Origin: JAYPEY01 sp964519245 | GTDB lineage: Bacteria; Verrucomicrobiota; Verrucomicrobiia; Limisphaerales; JAYPEY01 | Length of the DNA: 64,000 bases | Assembly (NCBI GenBank): GCA_964519245.1 | Contig: CAZFLK010000010.1 | Span: 1-64,000, forward strand | Direction of reading: 5' to 3' | Shown: piece by piece, positions 28,820 to 38,335 of the stretch | How positions within the stretch are numbered: the stretch's first letter is position 1 | Layout of the letters: every line of letters starts with the position of its first letter | Notes under the pieces: model-generated | Seen by the model: only the letters and a program-made list of their open reading frames with translations | The model's database searches: none | What the model was told of the DNA's origin: nothing | Position numbers and translations under genes: made by a program

Positions 28820-29914
28820 ATGAAGGAGTCGAGTAAGACCGGTCGCCTCGCTGTGCGACTCGCCATTTGCGCCGCTTTGCTGGTCTGGATTTTTCATGTC
28901 ATTTTCGTCCAGGAAGGGCGGCTGGCGGTCGAGGCCCAGGGAGGGAGCTGGGACGGCATGACTCGCCAGGAGCAGTTTCAGGCTGCCTGGAGTTTGGGGC
29001 CTTCCGCAGTCTGGGGGACCCTGCGCGCGGTCAGCCCCTCCCTTTATGCGTTGTCGCTCCTGTTGGTGGGAGCGACGCTCGTCATAGGCGCCCGTCGGTG
29101 GCAGTTGGCTCTTCGCGAACAGGGCCTGAACCTCCCGTTTGCCCGCGCTTTGGAAATTTCGCTGATCGCGCATTTTTTCAATTCCTTTTTGCTGGGATCG
29201 ACCGGCGGCGATCTCCTGAAAGCCTTTTACGCCGCCCGGGAGACCCATCACAAGAAGACAGAGGCGGTGACGACGGTATTCGTGGACCGCCTGATCGGAC
29301 TGTTTTCCATGCTGCTGTTCGCAGTCGCCTTTGCGGCGCCCCAAATTGGCGCCATCCGGGCGCATGAGTTTACAGGACTGGTCTTTCTCACCGTCCTGGG
29401 CATGCTGGGAGCGTGCGGGGTTCTGGTCTATGCCGCGTTCTGGGGCAGAGGGTCCGGCGGTGAGTCGTGGGTGGGAGGGTGGTTGCGGCGACTACCCCGG
29501 GGCGAGTATCTGGAACGTTCGTTGCTATCCTGCCGTATCTACGGCGGCAGGCCCCTGTTTCTGGTTCAGTCACTGGCGCTGTCAATGGCGCTGAACCTGT
29601 TCTGCGTGCTTCAGTTTCATGCGATCTCCCAAGGGCTAGGGTTGTCAATTCCTCTGGGATTATTGCTGTTTCTGGCGCCCGCAATCATTTGCATTTCAGC
29701 CCTGCCGATCACCCCCAACGGGCTCGGTGTCCGCGAACATCTGTTCGTGGGCGCGCTTTCAGCCGCCGCAGTCGGCATCTCGGCCAAAGCGGCCCTGTCG
29801 CTTTCCCTGCTGGCTTATTCCGGCAGTTTGATCTGGAGCGTCATTGGTGGCGTTGTCTACGTGAATCTGAAGGAATCCAGACATCTTGACGAGGTGGCCA
29901 ACGCCGGAACCTGA
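28820..29914 (+). CDS. Flippase-like membrane protein (LPG synthase TM / UPF0104 family)
   Basis: 364 aa with about eight transmembrane helices. Family features are seen: an N-terminal basic helix, ISLIAHFFNSFLLGSTGGDLLKAFYAARET (the conserved GD...K loop), VTTVFVDRLIGLFSMLLFAVAFAAPQ, and a late ITPNGLGVREHLFVGAL. The family (AglD/COG0392 type) includes lipid-linked substrate transporters and the membrane half of lysyl-phosphatidylglycerol synthase, but there is no lysyl-transferase domain here. A probable lipid or polyprenyl-phosphate-sugar flippase role in the inner membrane is inferred. The sigma-54 activator follows 76 bp later. Confidence 0.85.
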   Translation: MKESSKTGRLAVRLAICAALLVWIFHVIFVQEGRLAVEAQGGSWDGMTRQEQFQAAWSLGPSAVWGTLRAVSPSLYALSLLLVGATLVIGARRWQLALREQGLNLPFARALEISLIAHFFNSFLLGSTGGDLLKAFYAARETHHKKTEAVTTVFVDRLIGLFSMLLFAVAFAAPQIGAIRAHEFTGLVFLTVLGMLGACGVLVYAAFWGRGSGGESWVGGWLRRLPRGEYLERSLLSCRIYGGRPLFLVQSLALSMALNLFCVLQFHAISQGLGLSIPLGLLLFLAPAIICISALPITPNGLGVREHLFVGALSAAAVGISAKAALSLSLLAYSGSLIWSVIGGVVYVNLKESRHLDEVANAGT

Positions 29915-29990
29915 GGCCTGAGCTGTTCGGCGGGCGGGGTCCTGGCATTGCTTTTCACGCGATGCTCGCGTATCTGTCGTCGAAATTCAT

Positions 29991-31451
29991 ATGGATAAGA
30001 TATTGTTGGTGGATGATGAGTCGGACGTCCTGTATTCGTTCAAACGGATATTTGATACCCCGGACATTGAGATCAGCACCGCGTCGAGCGGTGAGGCGGC
30101 GCTTGAGGCTATTCCCGGGGTTAAGCCTCATCTGGTCATCATGGACGTGCGTATGGGCGGCATCAATGGGTTGGAAACATTGCGCCGGATTCGCCAACAA
30201 GATGGGAAACTTCCGGTAATCATGATGACGGCCTATGGCACAACCCAGACAGCCATCGAAGCCATGAAACTGGGCGCCTATGACTACCTGCTGAAACCGT
30301 TCGAAGTGCCCAAGCTCAAGGAGATCGTGCACGGCGCGTTGGACGCCTCCCGGGCCATGCGACAAGTTGTTTCCTACGAGCCCCTGCTTGAATCCGAGGA
30401 TTACGATATCGGCATTGTGGGCCGCAGCGCGCCCATGCAGGACGTGTTCAAACTGATCGGCCAATTGGCCACATCGGACGCAACCTGCCTAATCACCGGG
30501 GAAAGCGGCACTGGCAAAGAGTTGGTTGCCCGGGCGATCTATAGTCACGGACGCCGTTCGGAACAGCCCTTTCTGGCCATCAATTGCGCCGCGATCCCTG
30601 AGAACCTGTTGGAAAGTGAGCTTTTCGGCCACGAGAAGGGAGCCTTCACCGGGGCCAACACCCAACGCATTGGCAAGTTCGAACAATGCGACAAAGGCAC
30701 CCTGTTCCTGGATGAAATTGGGGATATGAGCCTGCCGACGCAGACCAAGATACTTCGAGTGCTTCAGTCCGGCGCCTTTGAGCGCGTGGGAGGCAACAAG
30801 CCGGTCAACGTTGACGTCCGAATCATCGCCGCCACAAACAAACCGCTCGACAAGGCAGTGGCGGAACGGGAGTTCCGCGAGGATTTGTTTTACCGCTTGA
30901 ATGTCGTGCAAGTTCGCACCCCTCCGCTAAGGGAGCGGAGGGGCGACATACGCCTGTTGGTGAATTATTTCTTGAACAAGTTCGCGTCGGATTCCGGGCA
31001 ACGGCCGAAAGCTATTCTCCCCGAGGTGATCACCCGCTTCGAGGAGTACGCTTGGCCGGGGAACGTGCGCGAGCTGGAGAACGCCGTACAGCGCGCCTTG
31101 GTCGTCAGCAAAGGTGACGCGATCATGCTCAATGATCTGCCCGATAATATTCGGGCGGGAGAACGGGTGATGCCGCTGTCCGAGCCGGAAGACGAGCAGG
31201 TCCAGGAACACGGCGGGGAATCCACAACCCGTTCCGGCCTGGAGGATATCGCGCGGCAACTATTTGAGTGGGCTCGCGAAGACGCGGATCTGAAAATACT
31301 GCCCGCAGTGGAGCGCCAATTGATCATTCATGCGCTGAAGGATACCGGCGGCAACCAAGTCAAGGCGGCGAAATTGCTGGGAATCACCCGCGCAACGCTG
31401 CGAAAAAGGATCGACAAATTCGAGATTCGACGCGAACTGGAAATCCGTTGA
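29991..31451 (+). CDS. NtrC-type sigma-54-dependent response regulator
   Basis: 486 aa. Receiver domain at 1-120 has acidic pocket D8/D9, phosphoacceptor Asp52 (IMDVRM), Thr80 and Lys102. The AAA+ domain covers about 140-375, with Walker A GESGTGKE at 170-177, GAFTGA loop at 217-222 (contacts sigma-54) and Walker B LFLDEIGDM near 239-246. The C-terminus has a Fis-type helix-turn-helix (GGNQVKAAKLLGITRATLRKRI). It activates sigma-54 promoters after phosphorylation by a partner histidine kinase. No full-length partner kinase is in the window. It converges with the large NHL gene, 33 bp apart. Confidence 0.96.
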   Translation: MDKILLVDDESDVLYSFKRIFDTPDIEISTASSGEAALEAIPGVKPHLVIMDVRMGGINGLETLRRIRQQDGKLPVIMMTAYGTTQTAIEAMKLGAYDYLLKPFEVPKLKEIVHGALDASRAMRQVVSYEPLLESEDYDIGIVGRSAPMQDVFKLIGQLATSDATCLITGESGTGKELVARAIYSHGRRSEQPFLAINCAAIPENLLESELFGHEKGAFTGANTQRIGKFEQCDKGTLFLDEIGDMSLPTQTKILRVLQSGAFERVGGNKPVNVDVRIIAATNKPLDKAVAEREFREDLFYRLNVVQVRTPPLRERRGDIRLLVNYFLNKFASDSGQRPKAILPEVITRFEEYAWPGNVRELENAVQRALVVSKGDAIMLNDLPDNIRAGERVMPLSEPEDEQVQEHGGESTTRSGLEDIARQLFEWAREDADLKILPAVERQLIIHALKDTGGNQVKAAKLLGITRATLRKRIDKFEIRRELEIR

Positions 31452-31484
31452 CCCCCGAAGCCGCGTCAACGCCCGCTCGCACGC

Positions 31485-34400
31485 TCATTCCACCAGCCGA
31501 ATGCGGTAGAAGCGGGGTTCCGCGCCAGCGCTGTCGGTGTAAGTCATCTCGTCGCCGTCGCCGGAAAGCGTCGGCGACACCACGGTCCAATCGCCACCCG
31601 CCATCGAGGGGGAGCATTCAATGACATAGTTCTTGCCATCGACAGTCGGCCAACGAAGCGTAACGCGATCACCGGCAGCGCTCGGCCCGGCTCCTCGCAT
31701 CCGGAGGGCCGACGAGGAGTCATTCGGATGAGTGCCCGCACGATGCTCAGCCCAGTTCGGGATGCCGTCGCCATCAGCGTCGGCGTCCTCATGAGAAAGC
31801 AAATTGTTCAGCGTTCCGAAGTGACGCAAACGCCAGGTGTCAGGTATGCTGTCGCCCAAGGACGAATACGACCGATCTTTCATGGTCACCAACCCATCCC
31901 TGATTCGTTTCGGAAGGAGTCCATATCCGTTCGGTGAACCAGACGCATGCGCGAAACGCACGGCATATGCCGCATTCTGATCTACGCCCTCCGGCAAAGT
32001 AACCACCAGGGTTCCGATCAACGCCTCGCCGCTGATACCCGCCACCGAGGCGTCCAGCCAAATTCCGGCATAGTTCCAAGGCAGTGACTGCGGGTTGATG
32101 TCTGGCTCACCCAATCCCGCGGCATTGAAGGCCACCGGTTCCGTCAGCAGTGGTGCGCCATCAAGCGGCACGACACTGAGATTCAGCATCAAGGTCCGCA
32201 ATGGGTAATCTCCTCTAACCTTGGCGGTGATCGGAATCAGCGCCTGATTGCCGTCCGGGCTCGGCATCGCGTCGCCAGCGACAAAATGGACGAAGGGCCT
32301 CTCCCCCGAAAGCGCGGGCGCGGGCGTATTCGCCCTGCGGGCCGGGCTCAAAGACTTCGCCGCAAGGTTGGCCAACAGGCTGTTGGTGTCTCCTCTGAAC
32401 TGATTGGGCACTTCCTGAACCATGCGAGCCCCTCCGGACCAGAATCGACGATACCACTTGAGGTTGGGGTCCAGCGAGCGCCGGAAGGTGACGAAAACAT
32501 CGTCGATGTTCAAGGCCCCGTCGCCAAACATGATCGCGTCGATCGCGGCGTTATCCAAGCCGTCGAACGTCTGCGCGGCGCTGCCATCGGAAGAGTCCAT
32601 GGCGTCAAAGAAGTCGCTCCCCGCGGGCGGCGCATTAACGCCGTAGATAGCCGATTGATAGACCTGTATAAGGTCGTTCACCAAGAGGTTCGTGTCGCCG
32701 AAATCGCCGGCGTTATACCATCCAAAGGGCATGACATCGCCCACCACGTAGCCGGGTTCTCCGACTGTGATCTCCTTGACGGCGCTGATGGGAGCGCCGC
32801 CCGCCAGAGCCCCGTTGGTTGGAGCGACAAGCAGCACATCCTGCTCGAGTCCGAAGACGGCGGAAGGTCGGGAGATGGCGGCGCGATACTTGTCGCCGAC
32901 TGCGGCGGCCGCGGGAATCGTGATGCCATAAGCTCCGACCAACACCTTGCCCTCGCCGCCAAGGAACTGGTTGTTGTGGGCGCGGGAGAACGCGATCAGG
33001 TCATGGGTGGTGGTGTCATAAACCTGGTCGCCGCCAAGACGCTCCACATAGCCGACCAACAACTGATTCAAATCACCGCCAGTGACCGCCGTGATGTTGG
33101 TGACCAAGAGATTGGTCAACCCGGTGCGAAATCGAGCCTGTTGGTTGGTGAAGGAGCGATCGACGGCGGTTATGGTGGGGCTCAACGGGACATAGACAGG
33201 CGGATCCGTCTCCGGGATCAACGCCTCCAAACGAGTTTGATACAACTGGGTTCCCGTCAATTTTGGAGCAGCGCCGAGGTTGGTGGAACTAAGCGAGAAC
33301 TGCATTGCGTGAATGCTGACTTCGTTGAGCAGATCCAAGGTCACCGGGGCGTAGAATGTCTGTCCGGAAGCCGCCAGGAACTGACTGGAGCCCTCGCCCG
33401 AATCGAAGCCGAAGGTGATCTTGTTCGCGGAAAAATTGGACCTGGAAAACTCTCTGGTGGTGATGCCGCTGGGCTCGAAATTCTCGGCGTAGGCCCGAAT
33501 CTTCACAGTCAGTGTGTCATTGGTCCCGAAATCGAGTGAGACGGAAGCGCCCCCGCTGATCGGCCCGAAGACATTGGCTGCCGTCGTCGCGGCGGCCGCC
33601 GTATCAGGCGGCTCGCTGAGGTCGAGGGTGTAGTACATCTGTGCGTTCGTCGTAATATTGTTCAACACGAACTGGGCGGCGTTATCGCCGGCGACGGAAG
33701 GATTCGCGGTTTTGAACTGGAATCGCGCAGACACGACATCGCTGGACATGCGATTATCGGCGAAACTACGCATTTTCACGGTAAGGTCCGGCTGGATCGG
33801 ATCGACCAGGCGATCGGGAAAGGCAAATCCTCCATCCCAAACGGGAGGGCTTTGGTCGCCGTCGGCCGGATCAGGAACGGCGTTACTGAACGGGTCGGCC
33901 GGTGTCTGGCCGAACGTGTAGCGTGATTCCACCCCATCCTCGGCCTTGACCGCGAGGAAGACCTCATTGTTAAAAATGGACTGGACGACGGGATTGAAAA
34001 CCGTGATGACGACATTCGCCTCGTTGGTCATCCGCTCCAAGTAGCCAATTTCCGGGTTTTGCACCTTCGGGAGCGGTTCGGAAGTCTGGATGAGGCGCAA
34101 CGCGCCACCGCTATCCACCGGACCTGCGGAATCAGCAACCAGGACGGTTCCGGCCCCGATGTCGGAGGCAAGGCCGATTGGCGCATTGAAGGACGCCGCG
34201 TCCATGCTGCCATCCGCCCTTCCGGCGGTTCCCGCCATTCCCGCAACGGTCTCGACGCTGAAGACACCCAACGCGGAGTTCGTGTAGACCCGGCGAATCA
34301 GATTGTTGCCTGTATCGGCAACCAAAACGCCGCCGCTGGCGCTGAGGAAGACGACGCCTCGGGGTTGATTGAATTGCGCCGCACTCCCGACGAGTGAGTT

Positions 34401-35099
34401 CAGTGAGCCGGAAGTTCCATCGCCAACCGTCGCGATCAAGGACTTGGCGACAGGATCAATCAACTTGAGCTGGTGGTTGCGGGTATCCGTCACCCACAGA
34501 TTCGTGTTTTGATCGACGGCGATCGCATTCGGCTGAAAGAACCCCATGGCTCCGTCTGACACCGTGGTCACGTCGTTGGCCGTGTCGATCTTACGAATGG
34601 CATGGTTCAATGAGTCCGCGACATAGATATTGCCTGCGGTATCGACGGCCAACCCGGTCGGAAACCGAAAACGCGCGTCCGCCGGAGTCATCGAATCCAC
34701 GTTGCCAGCCATTCCCTGGGCGCCGGCGATATTGGTCACGACACCAGAGAGGGAGACATATCGGATGAGGTGGTTCGCCGAGTCCGCGACCACCAATCCG
34801 TTCCGGGCCGACACCAATCCCTGAGGGTCATTGAACGACGCAAAAATTCCCGTGCCGTTCGCGAAGCCTTCCTTGCCGGTGGCGTCGCCCGCCAAAATGC
34901 GAAGTTCGCCGGTGGCGGGGACGAATGCCTTGATCTGGTTCAGAGCCCGATCGGTCACATAGTAGGTCCCGTTGCCTGCGACGACGACGCTATTGGGTTC
35001 CAACAGGTCATCAACGACCAGGGTATTGACCGACTGGGCGGAGGCCTGCCCGGTCAGCAGGCCGATGGCCGCGATACCCAGTAGTGTTTTCAACTTCAT
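31485..35099 (-). CDS. Giant secreted NHL / cohesin-like / dockerin-like protein (copy 2)
   Basis: 1204 aa with signal peptide (MKLKTLLGIAAIGLLTGQASA). By eye, in order: NHL beta-propeller repeats, residues ~30-345 (repeated VADSxNHLIR patterns such as VADSANHLIRYVS, VADTGNNLIRRV); chitobiase/beta-hexosaminidase C-terminal-type beta domains ~355-560; a cohesin-like beta domain ~575-780; a dockerin-like calcium-binding pair ~784-875 (GDFGDTNLLVNDLIQV and FGDGALNIDDVFVTF); a second cohesin-like domain ~937-1075; a DADADGDGIPNWAEHRAGT calcium-loop repeat at 1105-1123; and a C-terminal beta module ending FYRIRLVE. It shares this order with the protein at 35158. It is the last gene of the pil-type run (58 bp after the preceding gene). 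Surface adhesin, sheath or cargo roles are inference. Confidence 0.78.
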   Translation of the reverse strand: MKLKTLLGIAAIGLLTGQASAQSVNTLVVDDLLEPNSVVVAGNGTYYVTDRALNQIKAFVPATGELRILAGDATGKEGFANGTGIFASFNDPQGLVSARNGLVVADSANHLIRYVSLSGVVTNIAGAQGMAGNVDSMTPADARFRFPTGLAVDTAGNIYVADSLNHAIRKIDTANDVTTVSDGAMGFFQPNAIAVDQNTNLWVTDTRNHQLKLIDPVAKSLIATVGDGTSGSLNSLVGSAAQFNQPRGVVFLSASGGVLVADTGNNLIRRVYTNSALGVFSVETVAGMAGTAGRADGSMDAASFNAPIGLASDIGAGTVLVADSAGPVDSGGALRLIQTSEPLPKVQNPEIGYLERMTNEANVVITVFNPVVQSIFNNEVFLAVKAEDGVESRYTFGQTPADPFSNAVPDPADGDQSPPVWDGGFAFPDRLVDPIQPDLTVKMRSFADNRMSSDVVSARFQFKTANPSVAGDNAAQFVLNNITTNAQMYYTLDLSEPPDTAAAATTAANVFGPISGGASVSLDFGTNDTLTVKIRAYAENFEPSGITTREFSRSNFSANKITFGFDSGEGSSQFLAASGQTFYAPVTLDLLNEVSIHAMQFSLSSTNLGAAPKLTGTQLYQTRLEALIPETDPPVYVPLSPTITAVDRSFTNQQARFRTGLTNLLVTNITAVTGGDLNQLLVGYVERLGGDQVYDTTTHDLIAFSRAHNNQFLGGEGKVLVGAYGITIPAAAAVGDKYRAAISRPSAVFGLEQDVLLVAPTNGALAGGAPISAVKEITVGEPGYVVGDVMPFGWYNAGDFGDTNLLVNDLIQVYQSAIYGVNAPPAGSDFFDAMDSSDGSAAQTFDGLDNAAIDAIMFGDGALNIDDVFVTFRRSLDPNLKWYRRFWSGGARMVQEVPNQFRGDTNSLLANLAAKSLSPARRANTPAPALSGERPFVHFVAGDAMPSPDGNQALIPITAKVRGDYPLRTLMLNLSVVPLDGAPLLTEPVAFNAAGLGEPDINPQSLPWNYAGIWLDASVAGISGEALIGTLVVTLPEGVDQNAAYAVRFAHASGSPNGYGLLPKRIRDGLVTMKDRSYSSLGDSIPDTWRLRHFGTLNNLLSHEDADADGDGIPNWAEHRAGTHPNDSSSALRMRGAGPSAAGDRVTLRWPTVDGKNYVIECSPSMAGGDWTVVSPTLSGDGDEMTYTDSAGAEPRFYRIRLVE

Positions 35100-35157
35100 G
35101 ACGTTCTTTTAGTGGCTCCAGACCTTGTCTGGCGCGTTCTGCACTGCCGCCGCCCAA

Positions 35158-38100
35158 TCAGGGCTGCAGCCGGATGCGGTAAAAGCGCTGGTCGCCCGAG
35201 TTTTCGGCGATAATTTCCTGCGCATTGCCGTCGCCATTGACGGTTCCAATCTCGGTCCAAGGTCCCGTGGCGGGGTTGTCCGAACATTCGACGACGTAGG
35301 TTTTTCCTGGCGCGGTGATCCATTCGAGCCGCAGGTTGCCAGACGGGTCGGGCGCAGCAAGTTTGGAGCCGATGAACTCCAACCGAGAGCGGATATTGGT
35401 CGGATCCGTGCCGGCGAGAAACTCCTTGAGGTTGGAAACGCCATCACCATCCGAGTCCATGTTGGCCGCGACCAGGGCGCGGTCAACCCGATTGAAGAAG
35501 CGGGTCAACCATTCGTCGGAAACAGCCGGCTCGTCCGGCAACGCCTCCAGGATGCGAACTCTACCGCCAAAGGATTCAACCAAGGAAGCTCCCTCGTTGG
35601 AAAAGACGCCTGCGAGCCCAAACTTCAGACGATAGGCGGCGCCCTGCCCCGCCTGCTGCGGCGCCACGAAACTGATTGTTCCGATGACGGTTTCGCCGGA
35701 CAGTTGCAGGCCCAACCAGCCTTTGCCCATCTCGTTCAGTCCCATGGGAATAGTTTGTCCGACCCCAATCCCCGCAGGAGTCCAAACGATCGGGCTCGTG
35801 AGCGCCGGAGCCGATTCTTCCGCAATCACCTTGGCGCGGAATCCGAGCGCCTCCACGGTCACGCCTTCCTTGACCTTGACCGTGACCGGCAAGGTGACGA
35901 CTGAACCGGGTTGCGCATTCTCGACGCTGCCAGCCGAGATCTGGACAGACGTTGACCAGATATCGCCGGGAGCGGGTGGCGTCAGCGCGGACGCAGGCGT
36001 GTTGGGCAAGGCGGTGGTGTCGTTGGTGTGGACGCCGCCGGTGGACCAGGCGCGCACGAAGTTGTTGCCATCCTCCCGCAACGAGCGTTTTGAGATCAGC
36101 GCCCAGTCGGCGATGGTGATGACGCCGTCGCCTTCGGGACTGCCGCCGGCGTTCTCATCGGGATAGGCGTCCATGGCGTTGAAAACATCACTGAATGTGT
36201 AGGGCACCCGAATACCGAGTGAGGCAAGGAAGGCGTTGTTGACATCGCTGTTCAGCAGGTCTCCGTTGCCGAACTGCCCGGCGTTATACCACGCGCCTGG
36301 CGAAGTATCGCCGACCACGTAGGCGATGTTCGTTACAAGGATGGTTCGATCCGCCATGGGCGCGAGCGTGACATCATCCTGCAAACCATCGGCCGTTCCG
36401 GAAGGATTCATGACGCTGACGATGAACTTGTCGCCCACCACCGCGGTGTTGGGAATTTTTATCGAGAGCATCGCAACTGCGGCAAAGCTGGAGATATTGA
36501 AGTCGGATTGCCCCAGGCTGGAGACGCTGAGCAGACGGGCGGCGGCGTCGCTGCTTTCATTAACCACATAGGAAACCGTCTGCCCATCCATGGCCACGGG
36601 TCCCGCGACTTGAATGAAGTCGTTGGTTCCGGTCGCGAGGAAATCAAAACCTCCTGCGGGAACCCCCAAAGCGGGCGCGGCGTTGCCGGGATCCGGCTTG
36701 ACGGAGACGCGGAATTGCAACGAGCGGAGGCTGTCATTGGTGTTCAGGTTGACAACCAACGGGACAATCGCCGTGGCGCCCACACCGGCCTGAATGTCCG
36801 AAGTGACGCCAATCTGATTCACGGTCGAAGAGGCGCCCGCGACGTTGGTGCTGACGACATTGGTCCCGCTGAAGAGGAAAGCGCTGACTCGCAGCGCGGT
36901 CAGATCGCGCAGTGGTTCGAACCATTTGATGGTGCCTGTGCCGCCGCTCATCGCCACCCGGGTGTCGTTGGTGGTCACATCGGACCCGTCAGTGCGGAAG
37001 TAGACGTTCGTGCTCGAACTGGTGACCGTGATGTCGACGCCCATGGGGTAGTAGCCGGAGGTCGGGGAGAAGGCGATCGAAGGCGGGTTCGGCAGAGCGT
37101 CCGCGCCATCGCCGGAAGCGGCGCCGGCGGGGCCGGAGAGGCCTGTTCCAGTCGTCTCGCGAATGATGTTGTAGTAGAGTTCAGTGGACACCACCGTGCC
37201 ATCGCCCAGCACAGCGACGCCGGATGGCACGCGGGAGGAGGCCACGTCGCCCGCGGCATCTTCCCATCCCGGATGGATCTCAAACGACAACCCGGGAAAC
37301 TGGGTTTCCAACTCCAGCCATGTGGCCGGGTCAATGCCATAGAGCAGGCTGACTTCCCCGTCGGGAGCAATGGAGACCACCCGATGGTTCTGGGTGTCCG
37401 CGACCACAGCGACATTGTCACCGCCATTGGCGACATGCATCGGAAAATTGAAGGAGGCCAGGGTCTTACTGCCCAACGTTCGTCCGGGAGCGCCCGTGCC
37501 GACTTCGTTCGTCAGCGCGCCGCTGGGAGCGAGGTATCGGATCATGTGGTTGCCAGTGTCAGAAATCACCAATGCGCCGTTGTCGAGCACGGCAATGCCT
37601 CGCGGGGAGGATAATGCCGCACCCACCGTCGAACCGCCGGCGATCATGTCGGTGATGGTGATTGTGGATACGATTCCGCTGCTGACCTTCTTGAGGGCGC
37701 CTCCCAATTCCACAACGTAGATATCAGATGACGCGTCCAGAGCCATTGCGGTGGGGGCTGTCAAGCCGACCGCGGCAAAGCCGAGAAAATTGGTGTTTTT
37801 GTCGTAACGGCGGATCATGCCGTCGCCCTGCGACAACACGTAGACGTTGGTGGCGGCGTCCACCTTCACATCGACCGGCGTGGTTCCGGCAGGGTAGAGG
37901 GCCACGGTCGAAACCGTCGACTTGTCCCGATCGAGCATCCGGACCCGCTCATTGAGCATGTCGGCGATGAAGAGCTTGGTTCCGCTGGGATCAGCGGCGA
38001 TCGCCACTGGTTGATTGAATTGGGCGACATCACCGACGCCGTTGATGACCTCGCCGATCGTTTTTCCATCCCGGAAACCGGCGTAGGAATTGGTCGTCGT

Positions 38101-38289
38101 GCCGTTGGGCGAGCCCGCGATGGTAGTGACCGTGGCGGATGCGCCCTGAGCCAGGGCCGATGCCGCCCCGCCGATCAGCGCGATGGACGCAACGGCAATC
38201 GCGAGGCTCTCCCGCAGCGGGTTGCGACGGCCCGACCGACGGATGCCGCCTTTTCGGGATCTTGCGGTTGTTTTCAACATTGAAATCAT
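35158..38289 (-). CDS. Giant secreted NHL / cohesin-like / dockerin-like protein (copy 1)
   Basis: 1043 aa; the ATG at 38280 would shorten it by three residues. A long basic n-region precedes the signal helix (LAIAVASIALIGGAASALAQG, residues 29-49). NHL propeller repeats at 85-380 (e.g. FIADMLNERVRMLDRD, VISDTGNHMIRYL, VVADTQNHRVVSI); chitobiase C-terminal-type domain ~405-485; cohesin-like domain 494-650; dockerin-like pair 658-738 (FGNGDLLNSDVNNAF and GDGVITIADWALI); second cohesin-like domain 780-915; DSDGDGVSNLKEFLAGTDP at 945-963; C-terminal beta module 966-1040 ending FYRIRLQP. It follows the secretin gene by 46 bp on the same strand, and the similar copy follows it by 58 bp. Probably exported and displayed at the cell surface. 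Confidence 0.78.
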   Translation of the reverse strand: MISMLKTTARSRKGGIRRSGRRNPLRESLAIAVASIALIGGAASALAQGASATVTTIAGSPNGTTTNSYAGFRDGKTIGEVINGVGDVAQFNQPVAIAADPSGTKLFIADMLNERVRMLDRDKSTVSTVALYPAGTTPVDVKVDAATNVYVLSQGDGMIRRYDKNTNFLGFAAVGLTAPTAMALDASSDIYVVELGGALKKVSSGIVSTITITDMIAGGSTVGAALSSPRGIAVLDNGALVISDTGNHMIRYLAPSGALTNEVGTGAPGRTLGSKTLASFNFPMHVANGGDNVAVVADTQNHRVVSIAPDGEVSLLYGIDPATWLELETQFPGLSFEIHPGWEDAAGDVASSRVPSGVAVLGDGTVVSTELYYNIIRETTGTGLSGPAGAASGDGADALPNPPSIAFSPTSGYYPMGVDITVTSSSTNVYFRTDGSDVTTNDTRVAMSGGTGTIKWFEPLRDLTALRVSAFLFSGTNVVSTNVAGASSTVNQIGVTSDIQAGVGATAIVPLVVNLNTNDSLRSLQFRVSVKPDPGNAAPALGVPAGGFDFLATGTNDFIQVAGPVAMDGQTVSYVVNESSDAAARLLSVSSLGQSDFNISSFAAVAMLSIKIPNTAVVGDKFIVSVMNPSGTADGLQDDVTLAPMADRTILVTNIAYVVGDTSPGAWYNAGQFGNGDLLNSDVNNAFLASLGIRVPYTFSDVFNAMDAYPDENAGGSPEGDGVITIADWALISKRSLREDGNNFVRAWSTGGVHTNDTTALPNTPASALTPPAPGDIWSTSVQISAGSVENAQPGSVVTLPVTVKVKEGVTVEALGFRAKVIAEESAPALTSPIVWTPAGIGVGQTIPMGLNEMGKGWLGLQLSGETVIGTISFVAPQQAGQGAAYRLKFGLAGVFSNEGASLVESFGGRVRILEALPDEPAVSDEWLTRFFNRVDRALVAANMDSDGDGVSNLKEFLAGTDPTNIRSRLEFIGSKLAAPDPSGNLRLEWITAPGKTYVVECSDNPATGPWTEIGTVNGDGNAQEIIAENSGDQRFYRIRLQP

Positions 38290-38335
38290 GGCTCGGAGAG
38301 CTGTTTTCAGGCCAACCGGCGCGGCTGGCCCCGGT

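Noticed and set aside
29940..29990. A sigma-54 promoter before the NtrC-type regulator
   Set aside because: TGGCATTGC resembles the -24 element, but GC does not occur at the required spacing for the -12 element.
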